Source: Tolypothrix sp. PCC 7910 (GTDB taxonomy: Bacteria > Cyanobacteriota > Cyanobacteriia > Cyanobacteriales > Nostocaceae). From it: 64,000 nucleotides of DNA. The stretch lies in contig NZ_CP050440.1 in NCBI RefSeq assembly GCF_011769525.1, forward strand, positions 1,613,501-1,677,500, written 5' to 3'. Of the stretch, positions 1 through 10,345 are shown piece by piece. Numbering within the stretch: the stretch's first letter is position 1; each line of letters opens with the position of its first letter. The notes beneath the pieces are model-generated. The model worked only from the letters and a program-made list of their open reading frames with translations, made no database searches and was not told the DNA's origin. Position numbers and translations under genes: made by a program.

Positions 1-798
1 TCCCAAAGCACTTTGATATCTACCCTCAGCATTTTTTGCCAGCAATTTCATCACAATATCAGAAATTACTTTTGGTATCTCTTTACTGTTCTCTAATCTC
101 TTAGGAATTTTCGCCAAATGACAATGCACTAACTCCATCGGATCGTTACAAACAAATGGCAATTCCCCACTCAATAATTCATAAAATGTCACACCCAGTG
201 CATAATAATCACTACGATAATCTATACCTCTGTTCATCCTCCCAGTTTGTTCGGGCGCAATATAAGCAAGTGTCCCTTCTAAGACATTGGGGTTTTTAAT
301 TTCTGGGCTTTCTTTCGGTAAAAGAGAGGCGATACTAAAGTCAATTAGTTGAACTTGTTTTGTCTGGGGATTAATCAGAATATTTGCTGGCTTAATATCT
401 TTATGAATGACACGGTTGTGATGGAGTTCGTGAAGAATAGTAATTAATTGAATTGCAATATTCAAAAATTCTAATAGGCAAAGATTAGTATTTTTAATGT
501 ATTCTTGTAAAGAAATATCTCCTGTATATGACATCACTAGAATATAACCATTGCCATATGTATCTAGTGATAGTGGCTGAATAATACCAGGAATTTTGAG
601 GTATTTACTAATTGTATGTTGGTTACGAAATTGCAATAATTCGTGAAAACTGGGATATTCAGCGGCCAACATTTTAATGATGACTGCAAGTGAATCTGAT
701 TGCCGAATAGCTTGATATACCTTTGTTCTAGCGCCCGCATACAGTTGAGAAACAATTTGATATCCAGGAATAATCGGGGTGTAATTTTCATTAGTCAT
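1..798 (-). CDS. Serine/threonine protein kinase, N-terminal part of a large multi-domain sensor kinase (cut by window edge)
   Basis: The reading frame opens at the ATG complementary to 796-798 (MTNENYTPIIPGYQ) and stays open for 266 codons to the left edge, so the C-terminus is outside the window. It shows a Hanks-type kinase domain: the AVIIK lysine, the catalytic loop HKDIKPANIL, DFS in place of DFG, then IAPEQTGRMNR and DYRSDYYALG. The APEQTGRMNR pattern is typical of the large cyanobacterial proteins in which a Ser/Thr kinase is followed by an AAA-type ATPase, GAF and histidine kinase modules; that continuation is inferred, not seen. The DFS substitution is usual in this subfamily and does not by itself imply inactivity. 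The gene has no close neighbour in this window. Confidence 0.85.
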   Translation of the reverse strand, partial: MTNENYTPIIPGYQIVSQLYAGARTKVYQAIRQSDSLAVIIKMLAAEYPSFHELLQFRNQHTISKYLKIPGIIQPLSLDTYGNGYILVMSYTGDISLQEYIKNTNLCLLEFLNIAIQLITILHELHHNRVIHKDIKPANILINPQTKQVQLIDFSIASLLPKESPEIKNPNVLEGTLAYIAPEQTGRMNRGIDYRSDYYALGVTFYELLSGELPFVCNDPMELVHCHLAKIPKRLENSKEIPKVISDIVMKLLAKNAEGRYQSALG

Positions 799-1271
799 CT
801 CAACATACCTCGTAGCACAAGCTGGTATTACTTTCTCCAATAAGTATTCCCATTACCTAGATGTTCGCTAACAAAAAAGATGAAGTATGTATCCCTGTGT
901 GGAAGCAAGCTAGGCGTAGCATCTCGACAGGAGAAGGCTAAAGTATGAAATGCAGAGGTAGATGATATAGGTTTTGATGGATTTAAAATGGTAGCTTTAT
1001 TTATACTCTGTTGTCATAGGACTTAAGGGTTAAACAAAACTTAAGATAAAGTATTAAAAACAAAAATATAAATCAAAATTCAAATTTAGCTCCTATTCTC
1101 AATACCTCCCCTCATAGGAAAATGCCACAACAAAACATGAAAATCTGTCTTTTCCATGCCCCATGACGGCAGTTGCTACAACACGGGAAACCCGACGACA
1201 GTTGCCTCAAGTCGGGTAACCCACCCACGGCACTGCCTCGCCAATGCTCTATACCCATTTTCAATACTGTT
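799..1271. other. Intergenic region with repeat-derived sequence
   Basis: No gene recognised between the divergent kinase and BMP genes. 896-945 resembles the dispersed cyanobacterial GGCGTAGC/GGAGAAGG repeat. 1134-1265 is a composite repeat: its left end (CATGAAAATCTGTC and a CATGCCCCATG block) and right end (CCCATTTTCAA) recur near 10404-10460, and its GGCAGTTGCTACAA block recurs near 31009. Confidence 0.6.
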
Positions 1272-2333
1272 ATGACAACAAATTTGAGTCGGCGTGAATT
1301 TATCTTATTTGGTTCAGCAGCGTTTACTACTAGCCTCTTCCTCAAAGCTTGCAGTAGCAACCAAACTAGTACGCCCACAATTGCGACTACAGGCGGTACA
1401 GAAGGTTTTAAAATAGCGATCGCACTCCCGGGAATTATTACCGATAAAGCCTGGAATCAATCTGGCTATGAAGGCGTTAACCTTGCCAAACAAAAGCTGA
1501 GTGCAGAAACGGCTTATGTAGAAAAGGTAGCACAAGCAGATCAAACAGAAGTACTAACGGATTTTGCGCGTAAAGGCTACAATCTCATTTTTGCCCACGG
1601 CGGACAATTTGATGCCGCAATAGAACAAGTTGCTACACAATTCCCCAACACATTTTTTGTGGGTGTGAATGGTAATCTCAAGGCAGATAATATTGCTTCT
1701 TTACGAATAGATCATCTGCAAGCTAGCTATTTGTGTGGCATTATTGGCGCTTCTATAACTAAATCTAATAAACTTGCTTACATCGCCGGCGAAAAATTTC
1801 CTGCTACTGAAGGCGAACTAAGGGGATTTGAATTAGGCGCAAAGTCTGTGAAACCAAATATTCAAGTTACTTCTACTTTTACAGGCGATTGGAATGATGT
1901 TGCTAAAGCTAAAGAAGCAACTTTGGCTTTAATTTCTTCGGGTACAGATGTGATATATCAATGGTTAGATAATGCCTCAGCCGCAGTTTTACAAACAGCT
2001 AGCGAAAAAGGACTCTACGCTTTTGGGAATACTAACGATCAACTTGATGTTGCCCCAAAAGCCGTTTTAACTAGTGCCGTAAAACGCTTAGATTTGGCAA
2101 TAGCTTATATAGCAGAATTAGCAAAACAAAAACAACTGAAAGGACAAATATATACAATTGGCTTAGAAAGACCAGATATATTATTTTTAGGACAATTTGG
2201 GGCAGCAGTACCGTCAGAAATTCAGCAAAAGGCTGTGAGTGCAAAGCAAGATATTGTAGCTCAAAAAATTATTTTTGAAGCCTGTAAAGAAGGCGGAAAA
2301 GATACGCGCTGTGTGAAAAAAGCCGCTGTTTAA
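1272..2333 (+). CDS. BMP-family ABC transporter substrate-binding lipoprotein
   Basis: The protein (353 aa) belongs to the basic membrane protein / Med family of periplasmic binding proteins, which in characterised members bind nucleosides or related ligands for an ABC importer. The N-terminus reads MTTNLSRREFILFGSAA followed by a lipobox-like LKAC: a twin-arginine-type motif followed by lipidation. Family signs include GIITDKAWNQSGYEGV near the start and the Rossmann-like alternation after it. The frame is open further upstream to 1173, but that extension translates the dispersed repeat, so the ATG at 1272 directly before the signal peptide is preferred. No permease or ATPase gene lies beside it, so the ligand and transporter cannot be told from context. 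Confidence 0.85.
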   Translation: MTTNLSRREFILFGSAAFTTSLFLKACSSNQTSTPTIATTGGTEGFKIAIALPGIITDKAWNQSGYEGVNLAKQKLSAETAYVEKVAQADQTEVLTDFARKGYNLIFAHGGQFDAAIEQVATQFPNTFFVGVNGNLKADNIASLRIDHLQASYLCGIIGASITKSNKLAYIAGEKFPATEGELRGFELGAKSVKPNIQVTSTFTGDWNDVAKAKEATLALISSGTDVIYQWLDNASAAVLQTASEKGLYAFGNTNDQLDVAPKAVLTSAVKRLDLAIAYIAELAKQKQLKGQIYTIGLERPDILFLGQFGAAVPSEIQQKAVSAKQDIVAQKIIFEACKEGGKDTRCVKKAAV

Positions 2334-2393
2334 ATCAATCCAGTTCAGTTAAGATGCTAGTGATCATTCTTCAAATTGGTGTAAGCTTACTAG

Positions 2394-2517
2394 CCCGCCT
2401 GAGAATGAATTCTCAGTCTAATAGCCAAAGTCTACTGAAGTAGACTCAAAATTTTGGTGATATCTAGTCATCTTAAGATGACTTTTCCTATTAGCAAGGA
2501 ACTGAAGTTTCTTGCGG
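2394..2517. repeat. Multi-hairpin dispersed repeat
   Basis: A run of consecutive short palindromes: CTGAGAATGAATTCTCAG, AGTCTACTGAAGTAGACT and AGTCATCTTAAGATGACT, framed by CCCGCCT on the left and CTTGCGG on the right. This architecture is typical of non-coding repeats in Nostoc-type genomes; its family name is not known to me. Confidence 0.55.
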
Positions 2518-2632
2518 TAACTGATTTTTACGTTAAGTTGACAAGTATGGCAAATGTTATGCCCCTACCTGTCTGTTTCTTGTTTTTATATTACAATTAT
2601 ACTACAAAATTGTAAAGGTAGTTTTGCTATTT

Positions 2633-3709
2633 ATGAATACAGTGGATAGCAACATCACAGACTGGACTTATCTCAGTTATGAAAAAATCCCTGAAAACTT
2701 CAATAAATTGGGTTTGACAGAATCCGACTATCGCCTGTTTAACAAAACTGATTGGGTGGTAACGGAGAAAATTCATGGCGCTAACTTTGGGATATGTACT
2801 GATGGTTTTGAGGTACGCTTTGCCAAAAGAAAGGAGTTTTTACAGCCAGGGGAAGATTTTTTTGGTTATCAATCTCTACAAGCTAGCTTAGTTTCCCAAG
2901 CACAGGAAATTTTTAGAATTTTGCAGTCTGATACTCAGTTGCAAAAAATATATATTTATGGAGAATTATTTGGTGGCGAATATCCCCATCCTGATGTAAC
3001 CGCTATTAGCCATGTGCAAGCTGTGCAAACTGGTGTTTATTATTCACCAAAAATAGAATATTCTGCTTTTGATATTGTAGTGGTGCAGGGTGGTAAAGCA
3101 GCAGAAAAATATTATTTAGATTATGAAATAGCGCTCAAACTATTTCAGCAAGTTGGTATGATGGCATCCGTACCTTTATTTATCGGTAAATATAATGATG
3201 CATTAGTATATAACATCGAGTTTGAATCAACACTTCCAGCAATTTTAGGTTTACCTAAATTACCCTTTACAAATAAAGCTGAAGGAGTTGTAATTAAACC
3301 TCTCCATTCTATTTATGTAGAGACAGGTAAACAGAAAATTCGTCCTGTTATTAAGCGAAAAATTCCAGATTTTGCTGAAGATAACCGATTTCACCAAGCA
3401 CAAAAATGGACTGTGCAACAACAGCCTATACGACAACATCAGATAAGTCTTGAAGAAGAATTAAGCCAAGAAATGCTGGCGTTGATTACACCTACAAGAT
3501 TGCACAATGTTATTTCTAAATTTGGTAGAGTTGCTGCTAGTAATACAAAACAGCGTCAACAATTAGTGGAATTATTAGTTAGAGATGTTTTAGAAAGTTT
3601 TCAAGAAGAGTATGCAAGTATTTTTAGTGCTTTAGAACCTGCCGATCAGCAAAGTATGATTGAACAATTGAATCAAGCATCACAACAGTTAGTTGATGCA
3701 AAATTATAA
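2633..3709 (+). CDS. RNA ligase, T4 Rnl2-like
   Basis: The protein (358 aa) is a nucleotidyltransferase of the RNA ligase 2 type, which seals 3'-OH/5'-phosphate RNA ends using ATP through a lysyl-AMP intermediate. Motif I is EKIHGANFG with the adenylated lysine, as in T4 Rnl2 EKIHG. Motif III is IYGELFGG, motif IV EGVVIKP and motif V VIKRKIPDF; all are in the expected order within the first 250 residues. The C-terminal 100 residues are helical and would be the accessory domain. An in-frame TTG at 2624 is an alternative start; AAAGG at 2615-2619 could serve either. No kinase/phosphatase or RtcB partner is adjacent, so a stand-alone RNA repair role is inferred. Confidence 0.85.
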   Translation: MNTVDSNITDWTYLSYEKIPENFNKLGLTESDYRLFNKTDWVVTEKIHGANFGICTDGFEVRFAKRKEFLQPGEDFFGYQSLQASLVSQAQEIFRILQSDTQLQKIYIYGELFGGEYPHPDVTAISHVQAVQTGVYYSPKIEYSAFDIVVVQGGKAAEKYYLDYEIALKLFQQVGMMASVPLFIGKYNDALVYNIEFESTLPAILGLPKLPFTNKAEGVVIKPLHSIYVETGKQKIRPVIKRKIPDFAEDNRFHQAQKWTVQQQPIRQHQISLEEELSQEMLALITPTRLHNVISKFGRVAASNTKQRQQLVELLVRDVLESFQEEYASIFSALEPADQQSMIEQLNQASQQLVDAKL

Positions 3710-3751
3710 AGTCTTGCTTCCGCATTAAGAAGAGAAAATTAGCGTTGGTAT

Positions 3752-3780
3752 GGATGCGTTACGCTATCGCTAACGCATCC
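3752..3780. repeat. GGATGCGTTA inverted repeat
   Basis: Perfect 10-bp stem (GGATGCGTTA / TAACGCATCC) with a 9-nt loop between the RNA ligase and carotenoid oxygenase 3' ends. A shorter form of the same repeat lies near 53330-53350. No U-tract follows on either strand. Confidence 0.6.
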
Positions 3781-3822
3781 TACGTGAACTATTAACAATT
3801 ACCAATTACCCATTACCAAAAT

Positions 3823-5259
3823 TCACTCTTGCTTCCAAGTACCGTGAAAACCTGGAGGAATAACGCTGGGTAATCCAAGTTTGCACACGGGCGTTTCATT
3901 TAGGCGATCGCTATCAAATACCCAAACTTCGCTACTATGGCTATTACCATCATAAACAACGGTTAAAAGCCAGCTTTGCGCTTGATTTTGAGCATTTTGA
4001 ACGTGAATCGGTTCTGAACAATAGCGATTTTCGCCTAAATCCGCTTCAGTGAAGGTTTCTGTTTGATGATCGAAACGAGCGATCGCATTTAATATTTCTT
4101 GGCTAATATCCGATTCTGGGCGGAATGAAGACATATAGGTGTAGCGAGAAGCTTGTCCGACATTTTGCTGAGGTACGCTAGGAAATTCACAAAATCGGTC
4201 TATCAATTCTTGAATTGCTGTCACTTTACCTGTGTCGGGACGCAGATGAACTCGCGTTAAGGTACTTTTAGCAGCAGTGTGAGTTTCTCCTGAACCTACT
4301 TCCTTGAGATATTGGTTAGTTTGAAAATCTTGATAGCGCGCAATATCAACAATTACTGTACCGCTAGCATCCACATAACCGTTAGCAAAATGCCATTGAA
4401 ACCAAGGTTCGGTTTGTCCGCGACTTACCAATGATAAGTTTTCTCGGTCAATCACCAAAATCTGAGTCCCCACTTCTGGCTGCCATTTGAGAGAATCGCT
4501 ATATGTGCTAGTCCCAAGCAGGATAGGCCAAATATTTAACCGCACAGCAGGCGCAAAAAATACAAGATACTGTCCCGCTAATACAAAATCATGAATTGCA
4601 GGAAAGCCCTCTAATGTAAACTGGGCTTTTTGCAGAATTTTGCCTGTAAAATCGCTTTTAAAAATATTAAGTATGGCATTTGGCCCGGGACTAACACCAA
4701 AGTTAAAAATCTCTTTTGTTTGGTAATCAACTTTAGGATGAGCAGAATAAGGCAATCCTTTATCCAATCCGCCTAAATTATCTAAGCCTTGAGTTTCTAA
4801 GCTTTGAAGGTCGAGGCTATATGGATTATCGCCTTCCCAAAGTGCCAGAAGTTTATCGGGTAACGCCAAAACTGAGGTGTTAGCGACATTTTTGATCGGT
4901 CTGCGCCATTGATTCCAAATAGGCCCTGGTGCTGTCATACCATAGTTACCATACAGCAACTTACCTGCGGCAGCTTCATGTTGATAACCAGCAGTCTGCA
5001 CGTAGCGATAAACTCCTGTGGCTCCAGCATCGGTAAAATTTACAGCTAGAATTGCCCCATCGCCATCAAACCAATGTCCTACATGAATACCCCCGCGTTC
5101 TAGCCTGGCAGGGCCATTGCGGTAAAGGGTGCCACGTAAGCCTTCAGGAATTTTGCCAGCCAGAATCGGTAATTCAGTACGGGGAAATTCTACCCCAGGT
5201 TGGGCGATCGCATTTGCCCAAGCTTTTTTTGTTGACTTTTTTTCTATTGTCTGAATCAT
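3823..5259 (-). CDS. Carotenoid oxygenase (apocarotenoid 15,15'-oxygenase type)
   Basis: Member of the RPE65/carotenoid cleavage dioxygenase family, a non-haem Fe(II) enzyme that cuts conjugated double bonds of (apo)carotenoids. The four iron-binding histidines are visible in order: YSAHPKVD, PAIHDFVL, FQWHFANG and PPGFHGTW near the C-terminus. The length (478 aa from the ATG at 5259) agrees with the Synechocystis apocarotenoid oxygenase (about 490 aa). The early block RNGPARLERGG is also characteristic. An in-frame GTG at 5274 would add five residues; neither start has a strong Shine-Dalgarno. A hairpin with an 8-bp stem lies just upstream at 5281-5303. The exact substrate cannot be told from sequence alone. 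Confidence 0.9.
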   Translation of the reverse strand: MIQTIEKKSTKKAWANAIAQPGVEFPRTELPILAGKIPEGLRGTLYRNGPARLERGGIHVGHWFDGDGAILAVNFTDAGATGVYRYVQTAGYQHEAAAGKLLYGNYGMTAPGPIWNQWRRPIKNVANTSVLALPDKLLALWEGDNPYSLDLQSLETQGLDNLGGLDKGLPYSAHPKVDYQTKEIFNFGVSPGPNAILNIFKSDFTGKILQKAQFTLEGFPAIHDFVLAGQYLVFFAPAVRLNIWPILLGTSTYSDSLKWQPEVGTQILVIDRENLSLVSRGQTEPWFQWHFANGYVDASGTVIVDIARYQDFQTNQYLKEVGSGETHTAAKSTLTRVHLRPDTGKVTAIQELIDRFCEFPSVPQQNVGQASRYTYMSSFRPESDISQEILNAIARFDHQTETFTEADLGENRYCSEPIHVQNAQNQAQSWLLTVVYDGNSHSSEVWVFDSDRLNETPVCKLGLPSVIPPGFHGTWKQE

Positions 5260-5785
5260 AAAACTCGTTTTCACAACTCAAAGGCGATTCGAGCGATCGC
5301 CTTTACATTACACTAAATCTTTTTATTTATCGGTGTATAAAATGCTTGCTGTTTAACTAACAGAGGAATGGTGATATTTTTTTATTTTAACGAAAGATTT
5401 GAGTGTGCATAAATTTTCACATCATAGCCAAGGCTACCATCTAAATATACTTCTTTCTGAAGGTAACTTTTTTAACCTATAAACTCCCAACCAATTGTCG
5501 GGCAAACTTCTTCATAAGCTATTCTGCTTTGAGGTTGCACAATCGGGCTGTTAACTTTTAACGGTCAACTGTCAACAGCCCTAATTAGTAGTTATGCAAT
5601 TTAGACACGCATTAGCTTATCGCTTACCTTGTGTACTACTCTTCGGGTTCTGCTTTGCAGTAAATGTTTTTGCGGTTCGTTTTTTCTTAACCTTCAGATA
5701 AAAATTATCCTGTTGCTTTATAAGAACTTTTCCGTATTCAGTGATCATTAGAGTGTGGTTATACCCAAAATCATGGAGAACTTTT
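5260..5785. other. Intergenic region
   Basis: No gene or RNA recognised. It holds the divergent promoters of the carotenoid oxygenase and the GH25 gene. The only clear structure is the AAGGCGAT/ATCGCCTT stem at 5281-5303. Confidence 0.5.
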
Positions 5786-6580
5786 ATGCAAGGTATTGAT
5801 GTTGCAGGTCAAGATGGCAGAGTAGATTGGACAGCAGTGAAAAACTCTGGTAAAACCTTCGCTTTTGTAAAAGCTACAGAAGGCGCTTCGGTGAAAGATC
5901 CCGCTTTTGCCCGTCACTGGCCAACTATGAAAGCGGCGGGAATTATTCGTGGGGCTTATCATTTTTTTCACCCACGTACATCTGATCCAGTTGTACAAGC
6001 TCAAGAGTTCTTAAAAACAATTGGCAAATTGGAACCTGGAGACTTACCACCAGTTTTAGATATAGAAGTAACCGATAATGTCAACGATCCAAAATTCATC
6101 ATCAATGCCGCAAAGCAGTGGTTAGTAGTAGTTGAGAAAGCACTTCTACAACAAACAGGAAAACCAATAAAACCAATTATTTATACTTACCCAGGTTTCT
6201 GGGAAGGGCTTGGTAACCCCACTGGTTTTGCTGAATACCAACTGTGGATTGCCCACTACGATCAACCCCAGCCAACAGTTCCTAGTACTTGGCAAGGAGA
6301 ATATTTAATTCATCAATTTAGAGAAGATGTTTCTGGTGTACCAGGCGTGAGTGGTAAAGCAGATTTGAATCGATTTAAGGATTTGCAACCTGGTGATTCT
6401 GGGTTAAGGGTTAAAAACCTACAACAACAATTAACAGCCATTGGTTTGTATACAGGTGCTATTGATGGCAAATTTTCGTCGGCTGTGAAAGATGCTGTCA
6501 TTAGTTTTCAATCATCTAAAGGTCTACAAGCAGATGGAATTGTCGGGATTAAAACTTGGCTCTCTTTACTCTGGATTTGA
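5786..6580 (+). CDS. GH25 lysozyme-like protein with C-terminal peptidoglycan-binding domain
   Basis: The protein (264 aa) has an N-terminal glycoside hydrolase 25 domain: MQGIDVAGQDGRVDW at the start, FAFVKATEG, YHFFHP, the acidic pair in LPPVLDIEV and WIAHYD. GH25 enzymes are N-acetylmuramidases that cut the glycan strands of peptidoglycan. Residues about 200-264 form a PG_binding_1 repeat (GDSGLRVKNLQQQL, IDGKFSSAVKDAV, DGIVGIKTW). No signal peptide is visible, so export would need another route, or the enzyme may act after lysis. The start at 5786 is supported by TGGAGAA upstream; the frame is open further up to 5741 without support. Confidence 0.85.
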   Translation: MQGIDVAGQDGRVDWTAVKNSGKTFAFVKATEGASVKDPAFARHWPTMKAAGIIRGAYHFFHPRTSDPVVQAQEFLKTIGKLEPGDLPPVLDIEVTDNVNDPKFIINAAKQWLVVVEKALLQQTGKPIKPIIYTYPGFWEGLGNPTGFAEYQLWIAHYDQPQPTVPSTWQGEYLIHQFREDVSGVPGVSGKADLNRFKDLQPGDSGLRVKNLQQQLTAIGLYTGAIDGKFSSAVKDAVISFQSSKGLQADGIVGIKTWLSLLWI

Positions 6581-6693
6581 TTGCTTACAAAAAGAGAATT
6601 CAGCGTTGCTCTGACTAATTACTGCCTATAAGGATGATTAGTCATGTCTAATCAATAGGAAGTCGAAGCGAAATAAAATATATTTTCCTAGAG

Positions 6694-6803
6694 CATTTAT
6701 TTAATTGATTGCATTTTTAGATAACCAAAACCCTGATATTTAGATAATTTAACTTCATTTATTTAATTGATTGCATTTTTAGATAACCAAAACCTCGATA
6801 CTT
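6694..6803. repeat. Tandem direct repeat, 62-bp period
   Basis: A block beginning CATTTATTTAATTGATTGC at 6694 recurs at 6756, 62 bp later, and both copies run into ATAACCAAAACC. Two near-identical copies are present; the second diverges after about 44 bp. Confidence 0.75.
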
Positions 6804-6862
6804 AATCGCAATTAACTCCAAAATAAGAGGCAAGGTAAACTTGCCTCCTCAATCTATACAAT

Positions 6863-7006
6863 AGACTTCTTGCATGAATCTTTGCCCTCACCCTAAATCC
6901 CTCTCCCATGCTTGGGAGAGGGATTTTGATATCGGCTCCCCTTCTCCCGAAATTGGGAGAAGGGGCTCTTGGATGAGGGTAAGTTTTGTATTCGTGCAAG
7001 AAGTCT
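6863..7006. mobile_element. MITE-like element (144 bp)
   Basis: The ends form a 17-bp inverted repeat with one mismatch: AGACTTCTTGCATGAAT on the left, and the reverse complement of the right end is AGACTTCTTGCACGAAT. The interior consists of two more palindromes (CCCTCTCCCATGCTTGGGAG and CCCTTCTCCCGAAATTGGGA). There is no coding capacity, as expected for a non-autonomous element. A related left-end fragment (TAGACCTCTTGCATCAG) lies near 38472. Confidence 0.65.
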
Positions 7007-7037
7007 AATAATTGAAGTTTTAAATTTTAGTATTTAA

Positions 7038-7982
7038 CTAATAACTAGATTTCAATCTTAAACAGCCACCAAGATTTAGAATAACTGAACTAACTAAAAT
7101 TATAAATCCAATTAATTGAATTGGCATAATTGATTCATGGAGAATTGACACATTGAACATAAGTGAAAATAGCGGAGTTAGCAATGCAATCATTGAACAT
7201 ATTTGTGTTGAATTTAGATGCAAAGCTTGATTCCATAGTAAAGAAGCAATCGTGTTAGGAAACACAGCTAAATAGATAATGCCAAGCCATTGAGTAGAGG
7301 TTAATGTCAATGTTACCCCAAATGCTGGTACTAAACCGAGTAAAAACAACAAGCCAAATAAGTTAAACAGAAACATTCCTGCATCTGGATCGAACTTTTT
7401 GTGTTTAATCAATACACAAAATAAAGCCCAAGTTATTGCAGCTGTTAATGTGGCAGCAGTACCAAGATTTAATTGAATAGCCAATATTTGGTTTTTGGCA
7501 ATCAACAAATATACTCCCGCACAACCTGTTATCAGTAACAAAACGGATTTGCGAGATAACCTTTCATGAAACCACAGGGCTCCAAAGAATGTCATCAGCA
7601 ATGGATAGATATAAAACATTACAACCACCTGCGAAGCAGGCAGAAGTTGATAGCCTTTCAAGCCGCAGATTTGCTGAATACCCATACCCATAATTCCAGC
7701 AATTACAAAGAAAAGCTGCTGCTTTTTCCATTCTTTTTGCAGAATTGGCAATTTTTTCTGCCTGACAATGTTGATACCAAGAACGCAAGTTGACAAGAAA
7801 GTCACATATAGCGTTGTGGTAAAACTATCGAGATGTGGCACAGTTAATTTGAAAGTTACACCAATTGTTGCCCAAATCAAAATAGCTAACAATGCATACA
7901 GCAGACCTTTAAAACCGAAAGTAGACTTTTTTAAGTAATCTATTGTCATACTCATTGACTTATTTGTGTAGCCTACTTTCAT
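7038..7982 (-). CDS. DMT-superfamily (EamA) transporter
   Basis: A hydrophobic protein of 314 aa with about ten predicted transmembrane helices arranged as two EamA repeats, residues about 27-160 and 170-305. The first helix is LLYALLAILIWATIG; EamA signs include the IWATIG motif and NTIASLLWNQAL in the second half. Members export or import small metabolites such as amino acids and drugs, and the substrate cannot be inferred here. Internal ATGs at 7955 and 7949 (MSMTIDY) are possible starts because the first ATG lacks a Shine-Dalgarno sequence. It stands alone, with a MITE-like element just past its stop codon. Confidence 0.85.
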   Translation of the reverse strand: MKVGYTNKSMSMTIDYLKKSTFGFKGLLYALLAILIWATIGVTFKLTVPHLDSFTTTLYVTFLSTCVLGINIVRQKKLPILQKEWKKQQLFFVIAGIMGMGIQQICGLKGYQLLPASQVVVMFYIYPLLMTFFGALWFHERLSRKSVLLLITGCAGVYLLIAKNQILAIQLNLGTAATLTAAITWALFCVLIKHKKFDPDAGMFLFNLFGLLFLLGLVPAFGVTLTLTSTQWLGIIYLAVFPNTIASLLWNQALHLNSTQICSMIALLTPLFSLMFNVSILHESIMPIQLIGFIILVSSVILNLGGCLRLKSSY

Positions 7983-8378
7983 AAGTCAAGATTTAACAAT
8001 GGTCAATAGTCATAATACATTTAAGCAAGATTTAGCACATAGCAAACTCTTGCTTAAATTTCTCGTAATCGGCTAATTAGACAATTAATTACTGCATCAA
8101 CAATTAGATGACTGCATAAGTCAAAAATTAAACTCCTTGACTTGCCAATCTTTACAATGATAATTATTACTATTTTTTACGGAGAATTCTATTTTTAAAT
8201 TCTCCGAAAATTCCTAAAAATTAGCCTCACCATTAGCGGATAAAAGACCCCTTTCTCACTAGGGAATAGGGAAGAGTTCACCCTATTTTCTTTCTGGTCA
8301 AAAATCAAGGTGCTAAAAATGGCTTTTGGGTATAAACTAAAACCAAATTTCCGAGAAATTAGTTATTAGGTGCAATTA
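7983..8378. other. Intergenic region with one perfect 9-bp hairpin
   Basis: No gene recognised between the divergent DMT transporter and the small lipoprotein. CGGAGAATT/AATTCTCCG at 8180-8206 forms a perfect stem with a 9-nt loop. Neither strand has a U-tract after it, so it is not a typical terminator. Confidence 0.5.
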
Positions 8379-8912
8379 ATGTCTACTGCTACGGTTAAAG
8401 CCTGTAGTTTGGGGCGCAACATTTATCTTAACGTCCACAGCTTTGGCAGAGCGATCGCTTTATTTATGATGCTGTGGGGATGTACAGCACCAGGTTTTAA
8501 TGCCTCTAATTTAACTTGGAAAACTTATATCAATACACGTTATAACTTTGAGTTTCCCTACCCTAGTAACTGGAACGCTTTACCACCGCCAGAAAATAAT
8601 GATGGAATTGTCTTTGTTTCCCCGCAAGATGAATCAGTAAAAATTCGGTCGTGGGCGAGTAATCAGCTACCAGAGTCTTTTAATCCAGACCAAAACGCCA
8701 AAATCACAGTTAATCCTAACTTTCAAAATGCTCAAGGAATATCTGGGGTAATGGTTGTGGAAGTAGGGCAAAAAGAAAGTTCCATGACTCTAACAATCAC
8801 TCAAGGTCAAATTAAATACTACTGGCGAGGACAAAGCCAAAGCCAAGATTTTACTGATTACTACCACTTGTTTTACTACATAGCCCAGCAATATAAGGTG
8901 CCAAAGCAATAA
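8379..8912 (+). CDS. Hypothetical lipoprotein (PsbP-like fold possible)
   Basis: A 177-aa protein that I cannot assign to a named family. The N-terminus holds a hydrophobic stretch ([11 protein letters not shown]) ending in a Cys that could be a lipobox, so it is probably a membrane-anchored lipoprotein, although the N-region before it is unusually long (about 37 residues). The mature part, with [14 protein letters not shown] followed by a beta-rich stretch, resembles PsbP-like or related domains of cyanobacterial lipoproteins; this is an impression, not a firm match. The start could also be the GTG at 8370. The gene is isolated and followed by simple repeats. Confidence 0.6.
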   Translation: MSTATVKACSLGRNIYLNVHSFGRAIALFMMLWGCTAPGFNASNLTWKTYINTRYNFEFPYPSNWNALPPPENNDGIVFVSPQDESVKIRSWASNQLPESFNPDQNAKITVNPNFQNAQGISGVMVVEVGQKESSMTLTITQGQIKYYWRGQSQSQDFTDYYHLFYYIAQQYKVPKQ

Positions 8913-8914
8913 TG

Positions 8915-9116
8915 GGCATGGGGCATGGGGCATGGGGCATCGGTAATTGGTAATCGGTAATTGGTAATTGGGCTGTTATTTCTCCTCATCTCCCTCATCC
9001 CCCTTATCTTCCTCATCTCCCCAATCTCCAGTCTCCAATCCCCAATCCCCAATCCCCAATCCCCAATCCCCAGTCCCCAGTCCCCAGTCCCCAATCCCCA
9101 GTCCCCAATCCCCAAT
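8915..9116. repeat. Short tandem repeats (STRR): GGGGCAT, GGTAATT and CCCCAAT/CCCCAGT
   Basis: Three simple-repeat types follow each other: GGGGCAT units at 8915-8940, GGTAAT(T/C) units at 8942-8970 and eleven uninterrupted CCCCAAT/CCCCAGT heptamers at 9040-9116. Such heptamers are characteristic of heterocyst-forming cyanobacteria. Smaller arrays of the same type occur at 12441-12475 and 19740-19760. Confidence 0.85.
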
Positions 9117-9178
9117 TTTCACCCTTTAGGTAGTTGAGAGGGGACACAAACCTGGTAGATTTAGCTTACAGCGAGTGA

Positions 9179-10345
<1,167 letters not shown>

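Noticed and set aside
8180-8206. Terminator
   Set aside because: Perfect 9-bp stem but no U-tract on either strand and a distance of more than 190 bp to the nearest gene end.
9040-9116. CRISPR-like array
   Set aside because: Units are 7 bp and directly adjacent, without spacers; this is an STRR array, and no cas gene is present.
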